NCBI GenBank assembly: GCA_022478985.1
Contig: JAKSZP010012201.1
Coordinates: 25,707-89,706, forward strand
DNA length: 64,000 bases
Source: Massospora cicadina
Taxonomy: Eukaryota; Entomophthoromycota; Entomophthoromycetes; Entomophthorales; Entomophthoraceae
Reading direction: 5' to 3'
Shown here: one piece after another, positions 54,488 through 64,000 of the stretch
Layout of the letters: the number at the start of each line of letters is the position of its first letter
Numbering within the stretch: position 1 is the first letter of the stretch
Notes under the pieces: generated by a model
What the model was told of the DNA's origin: nothing
Seen by the model: the letters and a program-made list of their open reading frames with translations, nothing else
The model's database searches: none
Translations under genes and position numbers: made by a program

Positions 54488-55361
54488 TGTAAGTATCAAA
54501 CAGGAACCACTCCATTTGGATTGTGAGAAATTCCCATTTCGCCCAAAAAGGGGCAGAAGCTGGCACCTGTGCCTCTCACCACCCAGGGCAATAAGTTTCA
54601 TGTGGTATATGAGATGCGGGTCACAGCGTACCCCCTGAGGGTTGCAGTGCCTCCCCCAGCGTTATCCTCATCTGATCTTGTGGAAAATATTTGGAGGGTT
54701 TGCTGAGAGGTGGTAAAATTGCACAAAACACCTCCAACCTGCCGAGATTCTGCCATTGTGTCAATGTCATACCTGCCCCCCAACAAGTGTGGGGGTGATC
54801 AACCCCTTCCCCACCAACCGGGTCCAGCCTTATGTGGCTTGTCCCTGGGCGCAACCTGCCGTCCACCCAAAACGTTGCCATAGCAAATGAATGTGCAGGA
54901 TGAAAAAAATTTTTAATTTGAGTAATTAGCACAAAACAAAATTCAGCTAAGCAGTCCAGATGCATGTTGGTTGCAAATTAGGTCCAGGAACCCAATCTGA
55001 CAACTTGGTTCAAATTTATTCCTGATGGCAGTTGCACAAATGATGCAATTTTCCCCAGTGAGCTTATGAGCAGCAGTCCCCAACAGATACCATTATCACT
55101 CCATTTTCTTAAATTTCCCCTTTTTTTAAATAAAAATCAACAAACCCCAAAATTTCAGTCTTAAGTTCTTATTTAAAAAATTAAAAATTGCGATCTTCTC
55201 TGGTCTAAGCACCCCCTGGCTGGCCTTCATGGCTGGTTTACTCATTCTTAACATGACAATTTGGACATCTGTGCCTGTAGCATTCTGGCTTGGGTTCTGG
55301 GTGGTAACTCACCTGGAGTTCCAGGTCAGCCTTATTAAAATTAGTAGCACGCTCTATGACA
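54488..55361 (+). repeat. Right LTR of element C
   Basis: 874 bp matching 32756-33622, starting TGTAAGTATCAAACAGG and ending CTCTATGACA, followed by the duplicate tatac at 55362-55366. Confidence 0.92.
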
Positions 55362-55366
55362 TATAC

Positions 55367-56267
55367 CAAGGAGCATGACCTTAATGGGTTATGAAATTTC
55401 TACTGATGAACAGTCAAATGAAAAGTTTCTAAAAGGAATTATTAGTCTAACTCAGTGTTGCCAAGAGGTGGCAAGTCCTGCCATGACTCAATAGAACCTG
55501 ACATGATCCCTATAACCATTGAAAAATCAAGTTTATGGCAATTTAATAAAGTTGGCATGCGTTTATTTTGACTGGCACAAAGTCACTGGGGGCAATGCAC
55601 CAAGTTTAGGTTACATGACAGAGTTGAATAAGATGGCACATGTTTCCAAAAACCCATTCAAGTTAAACCAAAAGTGTGGATATGAAGAGAGAATTTGAGT
55701 CTATGGTTGAATCAAACTGAGGGATACACTAGAAATTTTGATGCTCATAGTATCTAGCTTCAACTTGAATGTGAATTTGTCAGTTATTTAGCCAATCACC
55801 AATTGTTGATAGGGTGGTTTACCAATCGAATTACTATAAAATTTCAATATCAGAGTTCAAAGCCAATGCTGATGCCAATCATGTTTAGCCAGGCACATTT
55901 GCTGAAGATGGTGAATATAAGATGTCAATTTGGCTTGTGTAGACATTAATTACTTTTATATGTGAATTGGTTGATCTGAGGCACCAATTAATTGGGGGTA
56001 GCCATTTAAGGCTGCCACAGCTTTGGAACACTGGTTTTGGAGGGTAGTTAATAGATTACCCAAGCTATGTTGTGAGTCCTGGGGAGCACCCCTGCATCTC
56101 AACAGGAACATCCTTCAGAACCAAGGAGGGGAAAAGTCTGCTCAACCCTCACTAATCAGAGTGATCTAGCCCATGTTGTCAATGAGAAGTGGTTTACAGC
56201 TTATCCCCTGAAGGTTGTTCCCTTTCCTCCTTTTCTCACTATCAAAAAATTGGTGATTAAGGGGGTA
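55367..56267 (+). pseudogene. Decayed gypsy-like remnant before LTR H
   Basis: No usable frame. Around 55830-55890 a plus-strand segment reads SEFKANADANHV, which resembles the end of gypsy RNase H (KxNxNADALSR). The segment ends in a purine tract ATTAAGGGGGTA (56256-56267), as expected before a 3' LTR, but integrase is missing, so a large internal deletion is likely. Low confidence. Confidence 0.35.
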
Positions 56268-57039
56268 TGTCATGATGTGGTGGTAGTTAAAAGCCATCAC
56301 CAACAGTTAGGTTGCAGCTCCCCACCTTGCCACAAGGCATCCCCCTGGTTCAAGACTTATCAATAATAGCAAGGCGATGAGGAACAAAATTGAATTGTTC
56401 AAATTGACCTCAGACTCCAAATTAGCACTCCACCTTCCCACCAGTGAAGGTGAGCCTACCCCAACAGGTTTGGGCACGCTGAACCCATTTAATTTGCAAT
56501 GGGGCCACTTTTACCTGCAATGGCCTTAGGCATGCCCTGCCAGCCGTTGCACAGATAGTCACCAGCTCACAAGGTGGAATTGCAACGCAAAAAAACTTGG
56601 TAAAAAATTTGATACCAATTAGCCCAACTGGCCAGATCAGAATCAACCTATGTAGCCAATCAGTGTCGATAGGCCATGGCTCTATCACAAAGATATCCCC
56701 AGGCATCCATGCACCTTTTCCTTATTCACATAGCGAGCTTACAGGGCAGCAGCCCCCCACCGGTACTGCTGTCACACCACTTTCCCCTTTACTTTCCCCA
56801 GCTTTTATTTAAATGAAACCTTAAAAACCTAACCGATTTATTTAAAATTAATAAGTTCATGGGTTGGTCAGCAGCCATGATCGTGATGCTAGGGTTTCCT
56901 GGCTAGTGGTGAAAGTCACCCAATCACCACGGGCCAAACTTTGTGGAGGGTTGTACCATGGTATTCCAACCGTTGCGCTGGGTAATAGCTCATCTTGAGT
57001 GTCATAACAGCCTTGATTATATCAACAAGCTACGTGACA
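56268..57039 (+). repeat. LTR H, relative of the element C LTR
   Basis: About 772 bp with matching ends TGTCA and TGACA. Internal blocks (GGCAGCAGCCCCCCACCGGTAC, TTTATTTAAAT, GGTAATAGCTCATC) align with the C LTR (CAGCAGTCCCCAACAGATACC, TTTTTAAATAAA, GGTAACTCACC). It is a diverged member of the C lineage, and no second LTR is present in the window. Confidence 0.65.
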
Positions 57040-59007
57040 AATGCGGGGTGCTTATTCAAGGGTAAACGTTCCATTGCCCAAGCATGGCCGTTTGCTTATT
57101 TAAGGTTAATTTGCTGGGGCTGACCAGGCATCAGGATACGCTTTACTAAAGCCATCGTGGAGGGACCATAAGCTTGGCAGTAATAAATACGGTTGCAAAT
57201 GGAGATGGCAACCATTAACCCCCAAACTTATATAAACCCCATTTTATTAAAAAAACCAACCAGATTCCAATCTCTGAATTATTTACCGCCGTCGCCTCTT
57301 AATAACCATGCTATTAAAACCCACCCCATCGATTTCTAAACCGCCCTTACTGAGGTTAAGCCCAACCCCCTTTAAACAAGCTCCCCTATATGAAATTAAA
57401 CCTACTTTCAAAAGAGACCTTGCCTGATCCAGTTATCATCCTACGGTAGCGTTTCTTTACTCCATAAAATCAGTTAGACTTACCTATACACCTAAACTTG
57501 AAATCTTTACAAAGCCCCCTTAGAAACTTTAACCTCTTCAAACCTTGTAACCTTCAACCCGTACCCCATTGATGTAAAAGCTCGGGGTTTATATACCAGC
57601 CGTTGAGTAAATTGGTACTTACCTAATCTTTGGACCCACCACCCCAAGTTTGTAGACCTCACCAAAAAATCGGAGCCGGTTGATAAAGTCCAACCCCCCT
57701 ATACCTTCCCCCGAGGCATGGTACCCATCCCCTACACCAATCCATACCGTTGGACCAACCTTCAACTGAGGGTCCCACGATATGGGGATATTTTAAGTGA
57801 TTCAAGTTTGGGTGATACCGGTGGATCCAGTAGTTAGGATATCAAAGAACATGCCTTATTGGACTTGAGAGGTTGATAACCTAACTCACTATACCAGATG
57901 ACCCTCAGCCACTCCACTCTTATGGTGGGACATATGGTAAAAAGGTAGTTTAACCCCACTCAATTGGGGGCAAGCCACCGGGCAGTGAGAACATTTCAGG
58001 TTAAGCCTCGGCAGGCGCTTAAGGTATAGTTCCACCGACCCATAGGATAGACAGGCGCCTGGGGTATAGTCCCACTGACTCATAGGATAAAATTATCACT
58101 TGGGTGAATGGGCTTAAAATTGGATCGCGCTTGACGGTTAAACTATCCGCCGGCCTGTAAAAGATTTCGGATCGCGCTCGACGGTTAAACCAAGTACTGA
58201 CCTGTAAAGGGTTTCGGTTACTTTGACTCGAAGGCTGAGATTATTTGAAGGCAGAGTGACCCCAACCTCGATGAAATTTTATAGGCCAGTTGGATGATTT
58301 CGACGGCTGAAGCGATAGACCAGAATTAAAGCGCCAAGAGCTACAACTGAGGTGAAGACCTGGTGCGGACTTAACCATCTCGAAGCCCAAGATGGGTTGG
58401 GTTGGCTTAAAGGTAAAATTCCAAGCCTTAACGAGCTCCGAGGTTCGCCTAACTTCGGCGTCCCGGGACTCTATTATATGGTATAAAGTTTAAAGTGAGT
58501 ATAGTTAAGAGTGCTTCCAAAAGCGCAACTCAAACCATGATTGACCAGGTTAACTATTAAACCTACCACCAAACTTTTTGGCCTCCGAGGATACTTTAGC
58601 CCAGGTTCAAATTCAACACCAGCTTCCACTTAGCACCCCAAACTCCACAACTCCACACCGTCCCCCTTACTGTACACGGCGCAGGTGGCAAACGTAAATC
58701 AAAAGGGCGAGGGGTTAGCGATAAATCAAAGCCATCCGGCGTGAACGGATGAGAATCATGCAGTTAGCAATCGGTCACATAGGTATAATTTTAAAGATGG
58801 AGGACGGGCGCGGCCGGAGAGCAACCTCCGAAACGCACATGATTGGAAGCCCACGGGCTCAAGGCATACCCCTTGGGGCCCGCCATAGGCGATCTCGGCC
58901 CCGGCCAACGAGGAAAAGCGCTACTCGAAATCACGGGGTAAGTACCAACCCGGGGACGCGTGGGCCCAAGCACACCGCGCCCATCAGGGTGGCCCCGCGA
59001 GGGAGCG
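57040..59007 (+). other. Non-coding flank between repeats and RhoGEF
   Basis: No convincing coding frame on either strand, even allowing introns as short as those of the neighbouring gene. The plus strand is rich in AACCCC runs at 57200-57700. Two short imperfect tandem pairs occur at 58011-58211 (listed separately). Base composition becomes GC-rich from about 58700 as the 3' end of the RhoGEF is approached. Confidence 0.5.
58011..58211 (+). repeat. Two short imperfect tandem duplications
   Basis: First pair: two units of roughly 45 bp (58011-58090) each with CAGGCGC, GGTATAGT, CCAC, GAC and CATAGGATA. Second pair: two units of roughly 50 bp (58122-58211) each with GGATCGCGCT, GACGGTTAAAC, a CTGTAAA block and TTTCGG. 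They lie about 0.8-1 kb past the 3' end of the RhoGEF. No function is evident. Confidence 0.6.
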
Positions 59008-62000
59008 TCACGAAGCGGGCCGCTTGAGCTGTAGCGAGAAGACGTGCTGGTACTCGAGCGAAGGGTTGGCCACACAGTGGATCGACCCCGGGGTAACGCA
59101 CAGCGACCTGGAGTTGCCGGTCGGGATCACCTGGGCCAACTTGCACGTCTCGACATGCCAGATCTCTACAAAGTCGGGGTTGAAGCCGAGGATGTAGGGG
59201 TACTCGAAAGCTAAACGGCATCAGCCCAACTCAGCCAGAGGGCCTACCAAAGGAGGCGGGCTCGCCCTCCCACATGACGATAAAGTCCAACCGCGCCCGG
59301 CGGCCGTCCTTGTCGACGTAAAAGGCGAACTCTAGGCCGATAAGTCAGCACGAGCAGGCGCGCGCAAACGTACCGTCGTAACAGAGCAGGAAATCGCGGC
59401 TCGGAACCCGAAAGATGGCGATCGGGCGGACCACCTCCCGCTTGAGGATGAAATTCAGGGACGGGTCGGTGTCGTCGAGAAGCCCCTGGGTGTTGAGGGT
59501 CTCCAGGTCGACGATCTCGAAGCCCTTGGCGCACCCGACGCACAGCTTCGTCTTCAAAAAGTGCAAAGAGGTGTACCCCGAGGGGATGTAGAACTTCTTG
59601 AACAGCCGCATGCCGTCCTTCCCCGCCCGCATCAGAAAGCGGCCAAAGGTGGCCTTCCGCCCCGAGGTCAGCAGCACCGGCTCCAGCGCCTTGACCACCG
59701 ACGTGAGGGGCGTCGACTTCACCACGCACACCAGGCAACGCCCAAGGCAGACCCCGACCTTGAAGAAGGACACGTGGGAGCTGATGCGCCGCCCCTTGCT
59801 GACGGATAGATCGGGGGAGGCCAGGGAGTCCACGGCAAACATATACAACGTCTTATCTAAACGGCTTAGCTGCGAGGGAAACCCAAACCTGACAGCACGA
59901 TCAGCATGTTGTAATCCTCGAGGATCTCGATTTGGGAGATCCGATCGAGATCCATGACCTTCTCATACCGCTGGCGGCCGCCGGTAACCCCCCTAAAGAT
60001 GCCCAGCTCCGTCCCCAGCAAAATCTGCCGCCCCTGGTCTGTTGGATTAGCGGCAAGGCTTGGCGCAACGTTACCGAAGGTGGCGGAGCAGTTGACGCGG
60101 TTGTTGGTTTTAAAGAAGACGTCCGAGATGGTACAAATCTCAAACACGCTGCTCTGGGCGGTGAGCAGTGAGCGCTGCCTCTCGATCTTCTCCTTCCACT
60201 GCTTCCGCTCGGCGAGGGTGTTGGCGTAGAGGGCGATCGTGTGGCCATCCCGCCCAAGGTGCGTGATTTGGAGGAGGAACCCGGACCGGAAGTTGAGCTC
60301 CGCGGCGTTATTCGACCCCATGCTGAGCAGGGAGTTGGCCCGGCGGGAGACAATGCCATTGGACGTCCGGCGGGGCGCCGCAGCCGACGTGGCCATCTCG
60401 TCCGGGACGGTGATCTTGATCATCTCGAGCGGGATGGGCTAAAGGTAAGCGCTAGGCCGGTCGGCTACCTTCTTATGGATCTTGTACATGAAGCCGTCGC
60501 CGTCTTTGAGGGGCTTCTTCTTGGAGAGAAGGAGGATGTGGTCGAAAAGGAACAGGTTGAGTTCGACCTGATCCACCCCCGTCTTCTTCTTAACGGTGCC
60601 GTCCCGGATGAGCTGGCGCTTCTCGCTCATCAGGTTCAGGAGCTTGAGGTGGGGTGAGTCGACCCGCCGAGACTTACCCGAAGCTCGCTGGGCGACCCGA
60701 CAATCAGTTGGCTGAGGCGGGACAGCTTGAGCTTGTTGTCCGCCTTCCCCGTCTCGACGTTGATGCGGTTGAGGTAGCCTTTCAAGATGTCGATGACCTT
60801 CTTCAGGTTGACGCGGTCAGGGTGCTCGTCCGCCGTGAATTTGATGATGGCGTCCAAGAGCAAAGAATACTTGGCCAGGCGGGTGGTGGGCCGACCCATG
60901 AAGCTTTGGATGGGCAGCTTCCGCAGCTCGGGAAGATGCTCCCGCTCCTAAAATCGAGTTGCCGGGTGTAAGCGGGGCGGGTACCTCCAAGAACTTGGCC
61001 AGCAGCGGGTTGCGCAGCACCTCGGCGTCCAGCCGCTGCTTGGCAAACAGCTGGTGGGCGCCGTACGCGACGAAGGGCTCAAAGTTCTGAACGTGCTCGA
61101 GAAACAGGTCGCCGATCTGGTCGACGATGAAGCTCGACTCCTGGCGCCGGACCAGATCGCGCGATAGGATGTAGTTCGTGGAGTAGATCTCCGAGATGTT
61201 AAAGAATACCCCCTCGATGAACTCTTCCCGCCGCTCAATCGGGATGATGTCCTCATACTGGAGGGGCTTGATGAAGTTCTAAACGGGGTTGGTGACCGCC
61301 TTTCCCGACCTACCTCCTGGAGAAGCTCGATGTCCTCCACAAAGTCCTTCTCCGTATAGATGAACTCATAGATGGCCTCCTGGCGCTTCTTTTCCTTGAT
61401 GGGGGTCTTGTCGAGGATCGACTTGGGCACGGTGCTAGCCCAGACGCGCTAGGGAGGGTTAGCGAACCCTAAAACCTTACCAGAGGTTCGGGAAGGGTGG
61501 ACAGGGAGGTCCCCTTGGAGTGGGTCCCAGCCCGCAAACTCGAGTAGTTCTAAAATTCAGCGTTGAAGCGTAAGGCGAATACATGCTTGAGCTTGTGAGG
61601 GCAGGTAGGCGAATAGCACCTCGCATCCTTGGTGCAAGTCGGGGCGTAACAGGGGGCCAAGTTGACGAACACGCCGCTGGGCCCGGACGTCGTTGGCTCA
61701 GCATCCTTGAAGGCGGAAGCGTCGAGGGTGGCCGAGGTTAGATTGAGGAAATCCCTTAAGATGAAGATTTCGTAAGGGGTATCCTTCAGGATGGACTCGA
61801 AGGTAACGTCGTGGAACAGCCGCTGCGCTTCCAAGCTCCTGCCGTACTCCAACGCCAACTTCCGGTCGGTGGTGTCGAGCAGCGCGCAGATGGTGTCCTT
61901 GGGTCTTAGCGTGCCTACAAACGTGTATCCTTACGACAATGTCTTTCCCCGTGAAGGAGTTTTGGTATTCGAGCGAATCCTTGGTATGAGTCTGGCGGGG

Positions 62001-62801
62001 GACGACGATCAAAAACCGGTCGGCAACATCCGAGATGAGGGCACCGGTTAGCGGGGCAAGGTCGGCACGGGCGCCGAGGGCCTCCAAGTTTTGCTCCAAA
62101 AGCTTCTTGTCGGGCTTCAGCGGCGGTTTGGCGGTGTGGGTGGGCGTTACGTCGGAGAAGGCCCGGAACCTGGAACCGATGGGCGTAGGTTTGGGGGGAA
62201 CTGGGGTCGCTGCACGGCTAGAAGGCGCTATGCCATTATTGATGGAACTCCGGGAGCTGGCTGGGTAGGAGTGCTTAAGGGGAGCTTGAGGAAGAGGCCG
62301 AGAGGCCCGCGGGGAAGCCGAACGCTCGTAAATTGAGGGTTCCTGAACGTACGTACCACCTTCAAAGTAGGCGGTATTGATGGGCGGCTCGTTGTTCTGC
62401 GCATGGTCAAAGGGCATATTGGGAGGCCTTGCGGAGGAAGGTGAGGTTCTCGTGAAAGAATTAGTGTGCGGGTTGTTGGTGACGCGGGATAGCGAGAGAT
62501 AGTCTTTTGAGGAGTCATTTCTTGAGCTAACAAACCTGGTGGGCTCGGTGGTGATTGCCGAAACTGGCGAGCTTCTCAACCCCGACGGACTCTTCAAGTT
62601 TAGGGCCGGTGGAGACACGGTGTTCCCCGGCACGTAGTTTCGCGGCAAATTAGAGGAGCGAGAGGCGATGGCCAGAGGGCGCCTAAACGCCCCATTTTGG
62701 CTTGTAGGATCTTCCAGCCGTTTAAGTTCACTTGCAGCAGCGGGGGAGAGAAATGGGGAGGGGGAGCGAGAGGTTAGCTGTGGATTGGCAGTGCGATACA
62801 T
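59008..62801 (-). CDS. ROM2: Rho1 guanine-nucleotide exchange factor, Rom2/Rgf type (11 exons)
   Basis: Activates the GTPase Rho1 at the plasma membrane, upstream of glucan synthase, Pkc1 and the cell-integrity pathway (family knowledge). Inferred exons, in transcription order: 62801-61935, 61897-61583, 61549-61481, 61448-61314, 61278-60985, 60947-60678, 60642-60469, 60438-59889, 59856-59374, 59331-59248, 59210-59008. They join in frame to 1147 residues. Domains: disordered Ser/Pro-rich 1-240; DEP about 247-335 (FTGKDIV); a Cys-rich segment near 375-392 (CYSPTCP); DH about 438-645 (KRQEAIYEFIYTEKDFVEDI, RPTTRLAKYSLLL); PH about 665-796 (ERKQWKEKI); CNH about 805-1140 (VFEICTISDVF, FLLCYDEFAFYVDKDG, IWHVET). 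All ten introns are 30-42 nt, GT...AG. The start is the first ATG of the open frame. No stop or shift in the exons. It is the only intact gene here. It could be a paralogue (Rom1/Rgf) rather than Rom2. Confidence 0.9.
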
Positions 62802-63446
62802 TTTAACAAGGTGGCATAATCGCCGGTAAGAAAGATAAGCCCGAGCTGGCAAAAACGATTGAAGGCTGGTTTATGGCAACCACAGAAGATATCTAAACTT
62901 GAGAGAAGACCCCGGCGCAGTAAAAGGAAGAAGGTTGCGTTTTCAGGTGGCAACCCCATTATTCTCTTCTTACCCTTGCCTCGGGTTTGCCAGATCCGTC
63001 AGTGCCTCTCAGCTGGAGCTGATGGTCCAGTTCTCATATCCTGTCCTGTCTGAACTGGATATCCAGTTTTACAAGTCTAAACTGGATATCCAGCTCTGTT
63101 CGAATCGTCTAAGTTTTAGACGGAGGAAACTTTTAAATCTAGCCTTACCTAAAATGGAACGGCTAAGCATACTTAAGTTCCCCTTTCCATGTTTAGATTT
63201 TGTTCCAGAGATGCCTTCATTTCACCCGTCGTGGCTCCGACTCGTTTGTTCCGGGTAAGGTATTGTTTAGGCTTTGCCACCCGTTGGGCGGCTTTGATCT
63301 CATCGATGAAGGCTGGGGATTACCCGAATGGAATTGTGACCCATTAACTAACCAATTAAAATACGTTTAAAATTTATTTCCAATTTAGAAAACCTCTTAA
63401 AGAGCTAAAATTGCAACCGTTGGAAATTGATCCTCTCTGTCATTTT
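62802..63446 (-). promoter_or_regulatory. Upstream region of the RhoGEF with two palindromes
   Basis: No gene is seen divergently. At 63053-63068 lies the perfect 16-bp palindrome AACTGGATATCCAGTT; at 63082-63093 its 12-bp core CTGGATATCCAG recurs, 27 bp centre to centre, about 250-290 bp upstream of the start codon. The spacing and repetition suggest a binding site for a dimeric factor, but this is only inference. No clear TATA box is seen. Confidence 0.4.
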
Positions 63447-63661
63447 GAAGCTATGTAGGTTTAATTTCATGTCTAGTGTATGAAGCTATGTAGGTTTAAT
63501 TTCATGTCTAGTGTATGAAGCTATGTAGGTTTAATTTCATGTCTAGTGTATGAAGCTATGTAGGTTTAATTTCATCTCTGTAGTGTATGAAGCTATGTAG
63601 GTTTAATTTCATGTCTGTAGTGTATGAAGCTATGTAGGTTTAATTTCATGTCTGTAGTGTA
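63447..63661 (+). repeat. Minisatellite, six units of 35-37 bp
   Basis: Six consecutive copies beginning GAAGCTATGTAGGTTTAATT, starting at 63447, 63482, 63517, 63552, 63589 and 63626. The first three units are 35 bp and identical; the others carry TCTGTAG in place of TCTAG (+2 bp), and the fourth also has CATCTC for CATGTC. The array is thus ordered into two variants. No coding potential. Confidence 0.95.
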
Positions 63662-64000
63662 CACCAGGTGCCAATTTTCTCTTTAGGTTTACTATGACCA
63701 TTACCGCTGGCGTCTAGCACCCGGCATTCATGGAACTTCATCCATATTGAACTTAAAAAGTATATTTTTTTTTAGTACTAGATGGTCCCAACCCAAGGGG
63801 GACTTAAAAAGTATATTCAGTACCTTTTATAACCTACATCGATCATCTTTCCAGCGTAAACCTGCAAACAAAAATTTTTATTAATCTGATCGACGCTTAA
63901 ACTCCAAACAAAAATAAAATTTGGAGATAAGGTCTACAACCAAGCTTCCCTATAAATATTGATTTTTGAACATTTGAAGGGGTGAGATAAATCCATGACG
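63662..64000 (+). other. Non-coding end of the window with LINE-tail insertion
   Basis: AT-rich with no open frame. The only feature is the micro-insertion at 63766-63801. Confidence 0.5.
63766..63801 (-). mobile_element. LINE1-tail micro-insertion 4, reverse orientation
   Basis: 36 bp; on the minus strand it reads a C-run, TTGGGTTGGGACC, ATCTAGTACT and an A-run. It is flanked by the perfect 15-bp duplication acttaaaaagtatat at 63751-63765 and 63802-63816. This copy lies outside any other recognised transposon, about 1 kb upstream of the RhoGEF start. Confidence 0.9.

Larger units (their letters stand above)
32756..55361 (+). mobile_element. Gypsy element C (chromovirus), interrupted by element B
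   Basis: LTRs at 32756-33622 and 54488-55361 begin TGTAAGTATC and end TGACA; the 5-bp target duplication tatac lies at 32751-32755 and 55362-55366. Internal parts are protease, reverse transcriptase, RNase H, integrase and a C-terminal chromodomain, the last separated from integrase by the 17-kb insertion of B. Almost no gag remains between the left LTR and the protease. The integrase motifs and chromodomain are typical of fungal chromoviruses. All frames are broken. Confidence 0.9.

Noticed and set aside
1..58000. Classical RIP as the cause of the C-to-T changes
   Set aside because: Changes are in CpG and CpA contexts alike, several frames remain long (486 codons in LINE2a), and GC content of the LINEs is still high. 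Without a multi-copy alignment I can only say C-to-T biased decay.
57040..58990. A second short-intron gene downstream of the RhoGEF
   Set aside because: I looked for conserved-looking frames on both strands, allowing 30-40 nt introns, and found only stop-rich, C-rich non-coding sequence and small duplications.
59561..60971. Several plus-strand open frames over the RhoGEF (for example 60241-60657 and 60654-60971)
   Set aside because: They are antisense shadows of GC-rich exons. They cross exon-intron borders and show no domain.
61550..61552. In-frame TAG in the RhoGEF, suggesting a pseudogene
   Set aside because: It is the acceptor end of a 33-nt intron (61550-61582, GTATTC...TTTTAG). Splicing restores the frame and the conserved protein resumes.
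62802..62852. A longer RhoGEF N-terminus starting at 62852
   Set aside because: The codon there is TTG, not ATG. The first ATG in the open frame is at 62799-62801, so I use that.
63447..63661. CRISPR-like repeat array
   Set aside because: The units are directly adjacent with no spacers, and the setting is a eukaryotic genome.

Overview
The window reads as fungal nuclear DNA: about 58 kb of old, nested retrotransposons beside one intact, GC-rich, multi-intron host gene. That gene, on the minus strand at 59008-62801, encodes a Rho1 guanine-nucleotide exchange factor of the Rom2/Rgf type (DEP, DH, PH and CNH domains). This domain order is typical of fungi. Its ten inferred introns are only 30-42 nt long. 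I cannot place the species. No rRNA, tRNA, CRISPR array or organellar gene was recognised.

Layout. 1-1423: end of a minus-strand Ty3/gypsy element (E). 1424-8877: decayed plus-strand gypsy element D with two LTRs. 8878-9170 and 25862-28193: minus-strand gypsy remnant G (gag, primer site, 5' LTR), split by gypsy element A (9171-25861, target duplication ctgat). The right LTR of A is itself split by a non-LTR retrotransposon, LINE1 (18572-25089, 15-bp duplication). 28194-30903: 3' half of plus-strand gypsy F. 31681-32535: retroposon R2, related to R1 at 26703-26979. 32756-55361: chromodomain-bearing gypsy C (duplication tatac), containing gypsy B (37075-54072, duplication aatgg). The gag of B is split by LINE2b (38188-48659), whose ORF2 is split by LINE2a of the same family (40661-45857). 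56268-57039: a lone LTR (H) related to C. 57040-59007: non-coding flank. 59008-62801: RhoGEF. 63447-63661: a 35-37 bp minisatellite.

All element genes carry stops, frameshifts or insertions, so none looks autonomous. Longest open stretches are the LINE2a reverse transcriptase (486 codons) and parts of element A pol. Many stops are single C-to-T changes of Gln or Arg codons.

The most unusual signals are: (1) four very short insertions (24-56 bp) made only of the 3' tail of the LINE1 family plus A-run, each flanked by a 13-20 bp duplication; (2) the same tail architecture on R1/R2, which otherwise share nothing with LINE1; (3) a decayed antisense reading frame of about 360 codons between integrase and 3' LTR of element A; (4) an ATGA overlap joining ORF1 and ORF2 of LINE1; (5) the ultrashort introns of the RhoGEF. 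Boundaries are by eye; all family assignments rest on motifs read in the sequence, not on searches.
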